DNA of 64,000 nucleotides from Antilocapra americana (lineage: Eukaryota; Chordata; Mammalia; Artiodactyla; Antilocapridae), in assembly GCA_007570785.1 (NCBI GenBank), contig ML664161.1, forward strand, positions 3,742,171-3,806,170. The letters are read 5' to 3'. The notes beneath the pieces were generated by a model. The model ran no database searches. It worked only from the letters and a program-made list of their open reading frames with translations, and was not told the DNA's origin. Below, one piece after another: positions 25,196 through 35,335 of the stretch (position 1 is the first letter of the stretch; each line of letters begins with the position of its first letter). The translations under genes and the position numbers were made by a program.

Positions 25196-25400
25196 GAATG
25201 TTCTTTGGGAATGTATGCACTTTGGGAATAAAAATGTTTCAGTTTAAATTAATAATGTAAACAAAATTATGCAAGTAATATTTAGTTGACATCAATGACC
25301 TTTCAAAGATTGATATTCATGTAAGCCATTAATTTAACACTAATAATATTTATTTTTTGCAATTAACCCTAATTAGCAGACTCCATTAGCCTAGTTAGAG
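25196..25400 (+). repeat. unassigned old repeat, copy 1
   Basis: The segment 25351-25400 (ending cattagcctagttagag) matches 32617-32668 at about 85-90 percent by eye. Upstream both copies share gaatgttcttt and tatgcaagt in the same order. I cannot name the family. Confidence 0.5.
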
Positions 25401-25544
25401 TTTCTCTTTATGGTAACAAACCACAATAACAGTATAGTGCAGTCTTTTAAAAATACAAATTGATCTTCATCCAGGCAGTCTGAGTTAGGAGTTTTAATAA
25501 ATGTGCTTAGAGCAGTAATGTAGAAAAAATAATCTAGAATTAGG
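25401..25544. other. unassigned sequence
   Basis: Short AT-rich spacer between the unassigned repeat and a MIR. Confidence 0.4.
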
Positions 25545-25620
25545 TGTCAAAATGTCTTAGCTCTAATCTCAGCACTGTACTAATCAGTTACTTGACCTTT
25601 CACAAACTAACTGATATCCT
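25545..25620 (+). mobile_element. MIR SINE fragment
   Basis: ttagctctaatctcagcact followed by cagttacttgacctttcaca fits the MIR tRNA-related part leading to the core. Confidence 0.5.
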
Positions 25621-26369
25621 GAATTAAACTAGTACTACAGCTATGTTGACAACAAAAATTGATGCTTTAATATATACATATGAAGCATTTACTGGATAAT
25701 TTTAATATATGTGTCAAAATTAGAATATTAAGCTGACTCACAATAGGAAATGAATTTGTAATTTTTGCTCAGAAACATTCCTTCTTTTCATTTTACTCTG
25801 AGAGTATGAACCAATTAACTGCAAAGGTCCTGAATCAATAAACAAAAGACTGTTGATGTTTGCAGGCATTATTTAACATATGGAATGTGCTTATTTTAAT
25901 AGCGGACTTGCTAGTTGGCCAGGTAATGGAAGCTGCACAATAACACCTAAATTTCTTAGAAAGTTATTTTGCAATGTCTACAACCTATATTTCCTGGGTC
26001 ATCTCTCACTCTTCTTTGTCTCTTACACTGTGTTCTAAATAAATTAATAACTCATGATTGCTCACTTTTAACTGTTTACCTCAATGTTTCTATCATATAG
26101 TATTTTGTTCTTTCTAATAAAATTTTTATCCTCTCTCTACTTCTCATGTCTAATTCATATTTTTATGAAGCTCCCTGCTTTTATAAAGCAGAGAGCTTAT
26201 CTCTTTCTGCTCAATATTGGAATAATTTATAGCTATTTCATATAATTTGATAAAAAGATATTAATAAATAAATAGCATCATTTGTATATGACTTATTTCC
26301 TCTATATATCTTACCTAAAATTACTAATTGCATGCACATAGCTATAGTCATCAACTTAAAAAAGCCTGA
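25621..26369. other. unassigned AT-rich sequence, no gene seen
   Basis: No recognised repeat or coding signal. Confidence 0.5.
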
Positions 26370-26383
26370 AGTATTTTCACATA

Positions 26384-26591
26384 GGACTTCACTAGTAGCT
26401 CAGCTGGTGAAGAATCCACCTGCAATGCAGGAGACCCTGGTTTGATCCCTGGGTTTGGAAGATCCCTGTGAGGAGCATGGCAACTCACTCCAGTATTCTT
26501 GCCTTAAGAATACCCATAGACAGAGGAGCCTGGTGGGCTACAGTCCATGGGGGCCACAAAGAGTTGAACACTACTGAGCGACTAAGCACAC
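26384..26591 (+). mobile_element. Bov-tA SINE
   Basis: Complete copy, head ggacttcactagtagctcag to tail gagcgactaagcac. An exact 14-bp target-site duplication, agtattttcacata, lies at 26370-26383 and 26592-26605. Confidence 0.96.
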
Positions 26592-26605
26592 AGTATTTTC
26601 ACATA

Positions 26606-27240
26606 ATAATAAAATTGGGGGAATTAACTTAATCAAAGAATATATGTTAAGTATCCACTTCTCTTTGTCTGGAAGAAATATATGTAATATAAGGAACAGC
26701 TTAGGAGAATTCATTGCAAGTAAGTGGCTATAAACATAATTACATACAAGAGTTGCTGATGGCAGAGGCAAATAACAAGGATGCTGGAGAGGGAGCTATG
26801 GAGGTTCTAATTATTAATCAAAGTGGTATTTTGTAGAGAAAAGTCAAAAGATAATCATTAATTTACATTTAAATCACAAAGATTTATTGATCAAGTACTG
26901 GTGCAACTTCTACAGCTGAGATAATGAAAAAAGTAAAATGAATTCTTATGTGAATACATCACATTTGCTAAAGGTGCATTTTTCTGAGATAAAAATTACC
27001 TTTAATCATTCCACGCTAAGTTTTCAAAAGTTCTAAAAAGTGATGAAATAATAATGATACAATACATCTCAAAGTACTGTAACATCAGAAAAGAGCTGGA
27101 GTAAAGAATGATATTTTATGATTTGTGGCTTCCTTCAAGATTTTCTGGATATTTTGTTTGCTTTGACCTTAAACTTTCAGTTTTTTATAGTGAGTCCTGG
27201 GATGATAGAGATATTATTAAATATTTTAGCAATTATTTTA
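26606..27240. other. unassigned AT-rich sequence, no gene seen
   Basis: Nothing recognised. Confidence 0.5.
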
Positions 27241-27530
27241 AAAACAAAAAATATAATATGATATTACTTACATGTGAAATCTAAAAAAAAAAATGATACA
27301 AATGAACTTTATAAAACAAAAACTCACAGAGAATGAACTTTGGGTTACCAGGGGGAAGGATGGCAGGGAAGGAAAGATTACGAGCTTGGAATGGACACGT
27401 ATACTTTGCTATATTTAAAAGATAACCAACAAAGACCTACTGTATAGGGCAGGGGATGCTGTTCAATATTCTGTAATAATTGAAAAACTGTAATTACATG
27501 TATATGTAAAACATGAGTCTTCTGAGAAAT
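27241..27530 (+). mobile_element. L1 3' UTR (artiodactyl type)
   Basis: acatgtgaaatctaaaaaaa, then gataaccaacaaagacctac and caatattctgtaataattga match the 3' UTR of artiodactyl L1 in sense orientation. Confidence 0.8.
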
Positions 27531-27647
27531 ATTAAAGCTTGGTAAATTTGAAATTCTCTTATGCATTTTGTGTTTCAGATAGAGACTTTATGTTAAAAAA
27601 TTCTTGAAATTTGAGAAAGCATGAAGAATTACATTAGGAATTCATAA

Positions 27648-27740
27648 AATCCAAATTGCCAGGCCTCACTGCCAGATAATCTGATTCAGTATGTCTGGGT
27701 TGGGGCCCAGGATTCTGCCTGGGCTGATTCTGATACTGGA
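27648..27740 (+). mobile_element. MER5-type hAT DNA transposon fragment
   Basis: aatctgattcagtatgtctg, ggttggggcccaggattctg and gctgattctgatactgg match the central to right part of MER5 (non-autonomous Charlie). Confidence 0.65.
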
Positions 27741-27837
27741 TCGAGAAAACAAGGACAGATTTTACCTGAGAAGAATGTGGACCAAGGTCAGTTTCTGGCT
27801 ACCTGTGTGATTATTCTGCAGTGTAAGTAAATTCTGA

Positions 27838-28018
27838 CATGCTTACAGAAACCTGGGTTTGATGTTAGCTCTACTTCATGCTTGAGCAAGACTCCTGTTT
27901 CTGACTTTTAACTTCTTCATCTGAAAAACAAGGTAAGAATACTTACCTTTCAAATTAGAAGCACAGATTAGAATAAGGACTTGTAAAATAGAAAGAACCC
28001 AATAAGTATTAATTGTCT
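27838..28018 (+). mobile_element. MIR SINE
   Basis: cctgggtttgatgttagctc, ttaacttcttcatctgaaaa and acccaataagtattaa follow the order of head, core and tail of MIR. Confidence 0.7.
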
Positions 28019-28477
28019 ATCTCCTTTGCTTCAACATAATAATATGTTTTGGACTCCTGTCAGTTATAATGGCCTCTACTATCTCTAAGAATTGAGGACC
28101 AGGCCCTGCTGGAAAGGGGATTGTGCTTTCTCCAAGATATCAGGTAGAGACCCAGCATTAGGAGTTCAGAGCTTAGCAAGAATATATCATATTGTAAGAG
28201 TATATCTCTAGCTTTAAGTAATTGCCTGAGCAACCTTGGGCATTCAGCCATCAGGTGAAGAGTATTTCCCTACAGGAAAGGCCAATCCCGTTGACTGAGT
28301 TGTGAGGGCAAGCATAATGGAAGAAGCATTGTTTGTTGGTTAGTATAAGTAAGCAAAATTAGAATTTCTAGTCACAGGCCAAGGTTTTCAACTATCAGGT
28401 TAATTTCAAATTTTTATAATTAAATTTCATTTATTTCTTGAGCTTGTTGGAGGCAGAATGTCTGTCATGACAAAGGT
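28019..28477. other. unassigned sequence, no gene seen
   Basis: Nothing recognised. Confidence 0.5.
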
Positions 28478-28988
28478 CAGTCAGTTCAGTTGCTCATTCA
28501 TGTCTGACTCTTTCTGAGCCCATGGACTATATCACTCCAGGCTTCCCTGTCCATCACCAACACCTGGAGCTTAATCAAACTCAAGTCCATCGAGTCAGTG
28601 ATGCCATCCAACCATCTCATCCTCTGCCATCCCCTTCTCCTCCTGCAGTCAATCTTTCTCAGCATCAGGGTCTTTTCAAATGAGTCAGCTCTTCACATCA
28701 GGTGGCCAAAGTAATGGAGTTTCACCTTCAACATCAGTCCTTTCAATGAATATTCACGACTGATTTCCTTTAAGATGGACTGGTTGGATCTCCTTGCAAT
28801 CCAGGGGAGTCTTGAGAGTCTTCTCCAACACCACAGTTTAAAAGCATCAATTCTTTGGTGCTCAGCTTTCTTTATGGTCCAACTCTCACATCCATACATG
28901 ACTACTGGAAAAGCCATAGCTTTGACTAGATGGACCTTTTTAATCAAAGTCATGTCTCTACTTTTTAATATGCTGTCTAGATTTGTCT
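28478..28988 (-). mobile_element. BovB 3' end
   Basis: 5'-truncated, from the 3' tail (gtcagttcagttgctcattc) to the block ending atatgctgtctag. The frame 28693-28953 reads the C-terminal region (KAMAFPVVMYGCESW). No clear target-site duplication. Confidence 0.93.
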
Positions 28989-29560
28989 AACAAATCAAAG
29001 AAACACATTCAGCCCTGGGTTCAGCTTTCATGATTGCTTCTGTTCCAAAGTCAAGGATATATGTACACTCTTATCACAAACAGCTTAGACTGAGCCTTCT
29101 CTCAGATACCATCATCAGAATCTCCATGGTGACATGGGGAGAGGAACTTCAACTTGTCCCTGAGACACAATTTATTTTCATCTATTTGCTGTTGCTCTCT
29201 TCCCCACTGCCTCTACTCAGTCAGGGAAAACATTCACTTACCTACAGAGCACTCCAAAGTTGACCAAAGTAGGGAAAACTCAAGAAAAAAGTATTTTATT
29301 TTGACCTATATTCCATTATTCCTATTGATTATGTCAGGGTCTTCTTACCTTAGGAATGCACAAAAAGCCTTTTATATAACCCTTTTGTCTCTCTAGTCTC
29401 TTTGTCTTGATTTTTAAGAGTTTGTTTGAAAACTGAAAAATGGGTTCTTTTCCTTGTCTCTACAGTATCAATTCTCTCAACTCATTGCTTTTCTACATCA
29501 GATCAAACTTCAAGGAGCACAAGTTCCAGTTGACCTCACCCCATTTCAAAGCTCAGAAAC
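28989..29560. other. unassigned sequence, no gene seen
   Basis: No recognised repeat. Frames of 72-90 residues overlap one another and carry no domain. Confidence 0.45.
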
Positions 29561-30048
29561 TGTTGTGGAGTCCAGAGTCACAAAACACACCTCGGAGGAC
29601 ACTCAAGACAGCGGAGTACAGTTTATTACACCAGCAGGTCCCAGGGGACTCAGTTCCCAACAAGGACCCTAATGTTTCTGAGAGGCCCAGTTTTATACCC
29701 CCCACTTTGTGACTGGCTACATGTTAGCAACCTCTTTGTTGTATGTGATTAAGTTTTACAACAAGTAGATGCTAGGAGAACAAACAATTAAGATTAAAGG
29801 AGGAGGACAATGATTATATATCAAGGCGGGGGGATGTCTCCATGGTTAATCTAACAGGGGCAGCCTGACCTCAACTACAATCTCCGTTTGGCATCTGTAG
29901 GGAGGGAAGTCTGCAGGAGACCAGTGTTCACTAGCAACGGTTTCCTCACTCTTGGCCAGGGTTCAGGCCCAGTTCACAGCTTGTCTTTAATATGGATGAC
30001 AGACTTCAAGATGGATTCTCTCCTGCTTTCCTCACACTGGCCCCAACA
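29561..30048 (-). mobile_element. solitary endogenous retrovirus LTR, 488 bp
   Basis: Terminal TGTTGTGG...CCCCAACA ends. On the minus strand a TATA box (TATAAAA at 29697-29691) is followed about 65 bp on by the poly(A) signal AATAAA at 29627-29622 and a GT-rich U5, the normal U3-R-U5 order. Flanks read aaac and aacc, so the target duplication is imperfect. No retroviral genes adjoin it, so it is probably a solo LTR left by recombination. The family is not named here. Confidence 0.85.
29622..29697 (-). promoter_or_regulatory. LTR TATA box and poly(A) signal
   Basis: TATAAAA (29697-29691) and AATAAA (29627-29622) within the LTR bound the presumed R region. Both motifs are intact by sequence. 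Whether they are used is unknown. Confidence 0.65.
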
Positions 30049-30061
30049 AACCTAATTGCCG

Positions 30062-30340
30062 TAAACAAGGGATTAAATATTTGTGTCCTACCTTTTCCAA
30101 AATTCATATATTGAAGCCTTCATCTCAATGTGATTACATTTGAAGATGGGCCTTTGGGAAGCAATCATATCTTGAGGGTACAGCTCCCATGAAAGGAATT
30201 AGTGTCTTCATAAGAATATGTCATCTAGCTAGCTCGGAAGACAGAAGGTGCAGGCGGCAATCTGCAACAGAAGGGACTCTTTACCACAACCTGACCATGT
30301 AGGCCTCATGACTGTGGATGCCCAAAAATGGGAGAAAAAA
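30062..30340 (+). mobile_element. MaLR (MLT1-like) LTR, partial
   Basis: aattcatatattgaagcctt, gggcctttgggaagcaatca and cagctcccatgaaaggaatt match the first two thirds of an MLT1-type LTR. The usual right end is absent. Confidence 0.6.
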
Positions 30341-30344
30341 GCCT

Positions 30345-30590
30345 TTTCTTTTTTTTCAATATTTATTTACTTGGTTGTGCCATATCTTGTTTAAAATAAA
30401 TGGGGTCTTCAATCTTCGTTGGGACATGAATGTCTTTAGTTGCTTCAGTGGTTAAGACTCCACTCTTCCAATGTAGTGGCCTCATCGATCCTGGGAAAGG
30501 GACCTAGATCCCATAATCCCATATACCACAAATAAGAGTTTATATATCACAACTAAAAAATATCTGTCAAGAACCAGCTAGTTTTTGATA
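30345..30590. mobile_element. CHR-type cetartiodactyl SINE fragments
   Basis: ttatttacttggttgtgcca (30360-30380) looks like an inverted CHR tail. tcagtggttaagactccact (from about 30445) followed by tcgatcctgggaaaggg looks like a forward tRNA-derived head. Two opposed fragments, both diverged. Confidence 0.4.
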
Positions 30591-30744
30591 TATCATCATA
30601 GCCATCCATTCAAACTAAGACTCTCTTTTACTCTTCGTAATAATGGAGCTTATTTTAGGTAAATGTTTTTCCTTCTTATTAGTTTTTTTTTAATAACAAA
30701 TTGACATAGAGAAAATAATAATTGAATATAATGGTCATTGATCT
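30591..30744. other. unassigned sequence
   Basis: Nothing recognised. Confidence 0.4.
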
Positions 30745-30985
30745 GAAACAAGTAGGTCGCCAGATATTTCTCCAGCAAATATGGGTTTAATTGGGATTAG
30801 CAGAGAATTGCAATTCAAGTCTGCAACCAGGAGAAGCCACATGCAAGTTCCCTGACAGCAAGGGAAGGAGAATACATTTTATAGAGGGGAAAAGGCCGAA
30901 TCCTTGCCAGAAAGGAAGAGAAGTCTCTACTTACTGGACTGTGCTGTCATCATAGGGCTTCAGAGCTCCCCCTCTGGTCTTCTAA
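30745..30985 (-). mobile_element. LTR-like fragment with TATA box
   Basis: On the minus strand CTCTATAAAATG (TATAAAATG at 30883-30875) is followed about 95 bp on by a weak poly(A)-like AATTAAA and then a segment ending in GGCGACC, the layout of a U3-R-U5 region. The left and right limits are uncertain. No paired LTR or internal region is visible. Confidence 0.4.
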
Positions 30986-31039
30986 ATCTATTTAGTTGAG
31001 GTTTCTGTTTTTGTTTTTTTAATTTGGTTTACACAGTAT

Positions 31040-31155
31040 TGTTGGAGAAGGAAATGGCCACCCACTCCAATATTCTTGCCTAGAGAATCCTATGGACAGA
31101 GGAGCCTGGTGGAGCTGGGGTTCAAAGAGTTGGACAAGACTGAATGAGCATGCAC
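31040..31155 (+). mobile_element. Bov-A monomer
   Basis: Only the Bov-A body: ttggagaaggaaatggccac to gttggacaagactgaatgag. Exact 9-bp target-site duplication acacagtat at 31031-31039 and 31156-31164. Confidence 0.92.
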
Positions 31156-31164
31156 ACACAGTAT

Positions 31165-31200
31165 AAAATAATAATATAATATAATATAATAATAATGCAA
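31165..31200. repeat. (AAT/ATAAT)n low-complexity tract
   Basis: aataataatataatataata directly follows the SINE. Confidence 0.8.
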
Positions 31201-31224
31201 TTGATGATAAAGTGTTAAAATATT

Positions 31225-31465
31225 AATTCATTGAGTACCCACTATGTGCCTGCAGTATTTTCTGAGTAATTTATATGAATTAGAATTTATCACTACAAAC
31301 GTATGAGATAAGTATTGTCAGTATTCTCATTTTAAAAATGATGAAACTTAAACAGAAAAGTTAATTAACTTGCCCAAGCTCACTCAGCTAGTAAGTGAAA
31401 TAATAAGAATCTTAACTTGGTAGTCTGGCTCCACAGCCTGTGAATTGATTCATTAGGTTATGCTT
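31225..31465 (-). mobile_element. MIR SINE, antisense
   Basis: attgagtacccactatgtgc, ttgcccaagctcactcagct and gtctggctccacagcctgtg are the reverse of the MIR tail, core and head. Confidence 0.8.
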
Positions 31466-31481
31466 CTTACATACTAATTAT

Positions 31482-31765
31482 CCAGTCTCACACTATACAG
31501 TCAGATAGATGTGGGTTTCTGTTGCAATTTGATCATTTAAATAACTGTCATTTTGCAAGTTACTAATTGCCTTCTGCTTCAGGTTTCTTATCTGTAAAAT
31601 GGGAATAATATTAATACTTTCAGATAGTTTACTTCAGTTACCTAAGATAATTTATTCATTTATAGATGGAAGAGACCATTCATAGATTTGTAGTTGAGGT
31701 TAAAAAAATATAGGTACATAAAGTGCTTAACCCAAAGCCTAATATATGATAAGTTACCAAAAAAT
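31482..31765 (+). mobile_element. MIR SINE, sense
   Basis: gatgtgggtttctgttgcaa, ggtttcttatctgtaaaatg and agtgcttaacccaaagccta follow MIR head to tail. It lies head to head with the antisense MIR just to its left. Confidence 0.75.
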
Positions 31766-31884
31766 AATGGTTATGAGATAAAATGAAATGTGCAGGCACA
31801 GTATTCATAATTTTATGTGTGCTAATTATAAAAAATCATAAATTATGTAAAAAATAGTTTGTGTAATTCCTATTATACTATTGA

Positions 31885-32090
31885 GGTTTCTCAGATGGCT
31901 CAGTGGTAAAGACTCCACCAACATTGCAGGAAATGCAGGTTTGATCTTTGGATCAGGAAAATCCCTGGAGGAGGAAATGGCAACCCATTCCAATATTCTT
32001 GCCTGAAAAATCTCACAGATAAAGGAACCTAGTGGGCTACAGTCCATGGGGTCACAAAGAATCGAACATGACTTTACTGCATATATACTA
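31885..32090 (+). mobile_element. Bov-tA SINE
   Basis: Head gtttctcagatggctcagtg, body cccattccaatattcttgcc, tail caaagaatcgaacatgactt. Confidence 0.9.
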
Positions 32091-32510
32091 CATGGCATAT
32101 ATGTGTTACAAGTGAACTTTTCTTTATTGACCATTGACACAGCTTTACATACTTTATTTTGCAAATGAAATAAGGATAATTATTGCAGAAAGACAGATAT
32201 TTAGCATTTACCAGTTGTATGATATTGAGCAAATAATTAAACTCTCTGAGTTTTAATTTCAATTTCTGTGAATTGAAACATGAAAACTGTAGTTCTGGGT
32301 TATTTTGGCTACTTACTTTAAAGAAAAATGTAAAATTATAACCTAGTTCCAGGCACATCGTGGAGCTTCATAGAGAGTTTATAGTTTCTGATACATACAT
32401 ATAGTCATTAACTGTGCATATATTACTCATGTGTGTATTATTTATTTAAAATAGTAAGAATTGTGTGTGTGTGTCTATGTGTGTATAATAAAAAAAAGAA
32501 AGAGAGAGCA
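32091..32510. other. unassigned sequence
   Basis: AT-rich. A short TG run lies at 32462-32473 and a purine run at 32490-32508. No gene seen. Confidence 0.5.
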
Positions 32511-32670
32511 TGAATGTTCTTTAAATTCATTGGGAGCCAATTCTTTGAGAATCTGATGAAAACAATAGAATTTCTCTCAAGGAAAGTATGCAAGTGCAAC
32601 TATTCTATGACTAAGCTTTATTTTTGACAATTAACTCTACTTGGCAGACTCAGTTAGCCTAGTTAGAGCC
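32511..32670 (+). repeat. unassigned old repeat, copy 2
   Basis: Partner of 25196-25400. The end cagttagcctagttagagcc was the target of a BovB insertion, and the unit appears to continue at 33263. Confidence 0.5.
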
Positions 32671-33262
32671 ATGTTGTTTAGTTGCTGAGCCATGTCCAAC
32701 TCTTTGCAACCCGGTGAACTTCAGCATGCCAGGCTTCCCTGTCTTTCACTATCTCCTGGAGTTTGCTCACACTCATGTCCACTGAGTTGGTGATGCCATT
32801 CATTCATCTCATCCTCTGTCACTCCATCCACCTTCTGCCCTCAATCTTTCCCAGCGTCAGTATTTTTTCCAATGAGTCAGCTCTTTGCAACAGCTGGCCA
32901 AAGTATTGGAAATTCAGCTTCAGTAATAGTCCTTCTAGTGAATATTTTGGAGAAGGAAATGGTGACCTACTCCAGTATTCTTGCCTGGAGAATCCCAGGG
33001 ACAGAGTAGCCTGGTGGGTTTCAGTCTATGGGGTAGCACAGAGTCAGACACGACTGAAGCGACTTAGCATGCATGCATGTATGCATTGGAAAAGGAAATG
33101 GCAACTCACTCCAGTATTCTTGCTTGGAGAATGCCAGGGACAGAGGAGCCTGGTGGGCTGCTGTCTGTGGGGTCGCATAGAGTCTGACACGACTGACGTG
33201 ATTTAGCAACAGTAGCAGCAGCAGCAGTGAATATTCAGAGTTGATTTCCTTTAGGAAATCAT
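32671..33262 (-). mobile_element. BovB 3' end carrying a Bov-A2
   Basis: BovB blocks at 32671-32946 and 33226-33262 are interrupted by the Bov-A2. An exact 11-bp target-site duplication, tagttagagcc, lies at 32660-32670 and 33263-33273. Confidence 0.95.
32947..33225 (+). mobile_element. Bov-A2 SINE (dimer) inside BovB
   Basis: Two Bov-A units in tandem (second starts near 33087) ending in an (agc)n tail at 33211-33226. Exact 10-bp target-site duplication agtgaatatt at 32937-32946 and 33226-33235. This insertion is younger than the BovB that holds it. Confidence 0.96.
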
Positions 33263-33384
33263 TAGTTAGAGCCTGAACCTGACTAAAAACAAAAGCATGA
33301 AGCAATAGAAAACAAAAGCTATGTGACTCCCCCAAATGTTGTTAGGTTCAGAACTGATAACCCAATCATTTATTTTTTCTCAGT

Positions 33385-33860
33385 CGTTCTATTTTATTTG
33401 GAGTATAGTTGCTTAATAATGTTATGATATTTTCAGATGAACAGCAAAGAGATTCAGTTATACATATAAATGTATCTATTATTTTTCAGATTCTTTATCC
33501 ATTTAGGTTGTTACATAATATTGAGCAGAGCTTCCTGCTGCTGCTGCTAAGTCGCATCAGTCATGTCCGACTCTGTGCGACCCCATAGACCGCAGCCCAC
33601 CGGGCTCCCCCATCCCTGGGATTCTCCAGGCAAGAACACTGGAGTGGGTTGCCATTTCCTTCTCCAATGCATGAAGGTGAAAAGTGAAAGGGAAGTCGCT
33701 CAGTCGTGTCCGGCTCTTAGCAACCCCATGGACTGCAGCCTACCAGGCTCCTCCGTCCATGGGATTTTCCAGGCAAGAGTACTGGAGTGGGTCTCCAGTG
33801 CCTTCTCCGGAGCTTCCTGGGCTATACTAATAAACTCATTTACAAAGCGTCTATTTATGC
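33385..33860 (-). mobile_element. artiodactyl L1 3' UTR, interrupted
   Basis: Antisense L1 3' UTR pieces at 33385-33527 (gagattcagttatacatata) and 33819-33860 (gctatactaataaactcat). Split by a Bov-A2. Confidence 0.8.
33537..33809 (-). mobile_element. Bov-A2 SINE inside L1
   Basis: Antisense dimer beginning with (gct)n. Both units are well preserved. Exact 9-bp target-site duplication gagcttcct at 33528-33536 and 33810-33818. Confidence 0.97.
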
Positions 33861-35117
33861 TTGAATCCTGATTCTTAGCGGGATCTTTCAAATGTTTGCA
33901 ATTTTATGATGATGACATTTTTTACTGATTTACCCCTGAAACTGTGGCTTGAATACAGAGGAAAAGACATAGGACTCCATCCTATTGCAGAAAAGATTTC
34001 CGATGAAAACTTTCAGAACTCAGAATGGTTCTGCCTCAGGTCCCGGCAACCATTTATTCAGCCACTGGCCAATATATTGCCAGTTGCATATATGGTTCAT
34101 TTGTTAGACTCTTCTCCTCCAGTCTGAACCTCTCTGTCTGAAATCTGAGATGACTGAAGGTGCGGACCATCCCACCACTCACTCCCTCTCTGATGTTGTA
34201 TATGAGCAGGAAACCTGCTTGTGGAGTAAACAGTTCAATGATTGGGGAAATGGTCCACTGACAAAAAATTCATGTCATGGTCAGGAACATTGAGAAATGT
34301 TGCTCAAAGTAGTGTTTTTTAAATAATACTGATTATTCTTTTCCATTTCATTTCAGCTTTTATTAACTTTGGTCTAAATATACTTTTTAAAAAGATGTCT
34401 TTTTTAAATCTACTTGAGGGTTAACTCTAACTGAAATAGAATTCTAAGGATATGTCTCTACTGGCCAACTAAATTCTAGAAAAAGATGTAGATCTTAGAG
34501 TAATTGCTCTGAATTTTTAAGAGTTTCTTCAAAGGGAGGACTTTTACAATATTCAATTTTGGCATACCGCGAAGAATAAAGATGCTTCGTTCCTATAGCT
34601 ATTGTTTGGAAAGTAGAGAGGGCATAAGCAACATTTTAAGAATTCACTGAAGCACAACTTCAAACAACATAACTAGTTGGGACCTGCTGGGAAACAAGGT
34701 CTCAGACAAATCAGCCTGGCGGGTGGCACTGAGGAGCCAGATAGTTGTTTCCAAGTGTTACCTTCAGAAAGAATGCAAGGGGAAGAGGCAGAATCTCCAG
34801 CAAAAACAGACTGAGGCAACGAGCCCAGGGACGGGACGCTCTTCATGAGCACACAGAGGGTACAGAATTGTTGCTTCTACACAGAGATTTTTTTTCAATA
34901 ATAATTTTCCCCAACACACTCTGATACTTACAGATCAGTATCACATACATGTGAACATCACAGACCACCTATTCTTTACCACAGTTTGAAAAGAATGGTG
35001 GGAAAGGAGGGGCATTGCCTCAGGAATTTTATGTGAAAACATCAGTCTGACAGGTGCGGTTGGCAATGTCACTCCTCAGGAAAGTTCATATTTGCAATCT
35101 GTTTAAAATACATGTGT
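33861..35117. other. unassigned sequence, no gene seen
   Basis: About 1.25 kb with moderate GC content (34000-34260 and 34680-34870) that I cannot match to a repeat. A 73-residue frame at 33906-34127 has no recognised domain. It is a candidate unique or conserved non-coding stretch. Confidence 0.45.
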
Positions 35118-35335
35118 GCGCTTCCCAGGTGGTACTAGTGGTAAAGAATCCACTCGCCAGTGCAGGAGATGAAAGAGATGCGAGTTTGACCCCAGGGTCG
35201 GGAAGATCCCATGGAGAAGGCTAAGGCAACCCACTCCAGTATTCTTGCCAGGAGAATTCCATGGTCAGAAGAGCCTGATGGGCTGCGATCCATAGGGATG
35301 CAGAGTCAGACAAAGCCGAAGCAACTGAGCATGCA
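35118..35335 (+). mobile_element. Bov-tA SINE
   Basis: Head gcttcccaggtggtactagt, body cccactccagtattcttgcc, tail gaagcaactgagcatgcaaa. Confidence 0.92.

Noticed and set aside
26384..26591. tRNA gene from the tRNA-like SINE head
   Set aside because: The A and B box-like segments belong to the Bov-tA head. The whole element with its target-site duplication shows it is a SINE.
29440..29712. 90-residue plus frame over the LTR
   Set aside because: It is read antisense through the LTR R-U5 region and is a shadow of it.
32947..33809. regularly spaced repeats as a CRISPR-like array
   Set aside because: The repeats are Bov-A units of dimeric SINEs with target-site duplications. The genome is mammalian.
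33906..34127. 73-residue frame as an exon or small protein
   Set aside because: No domain and no convincing splice or start context. Left as unassigned.
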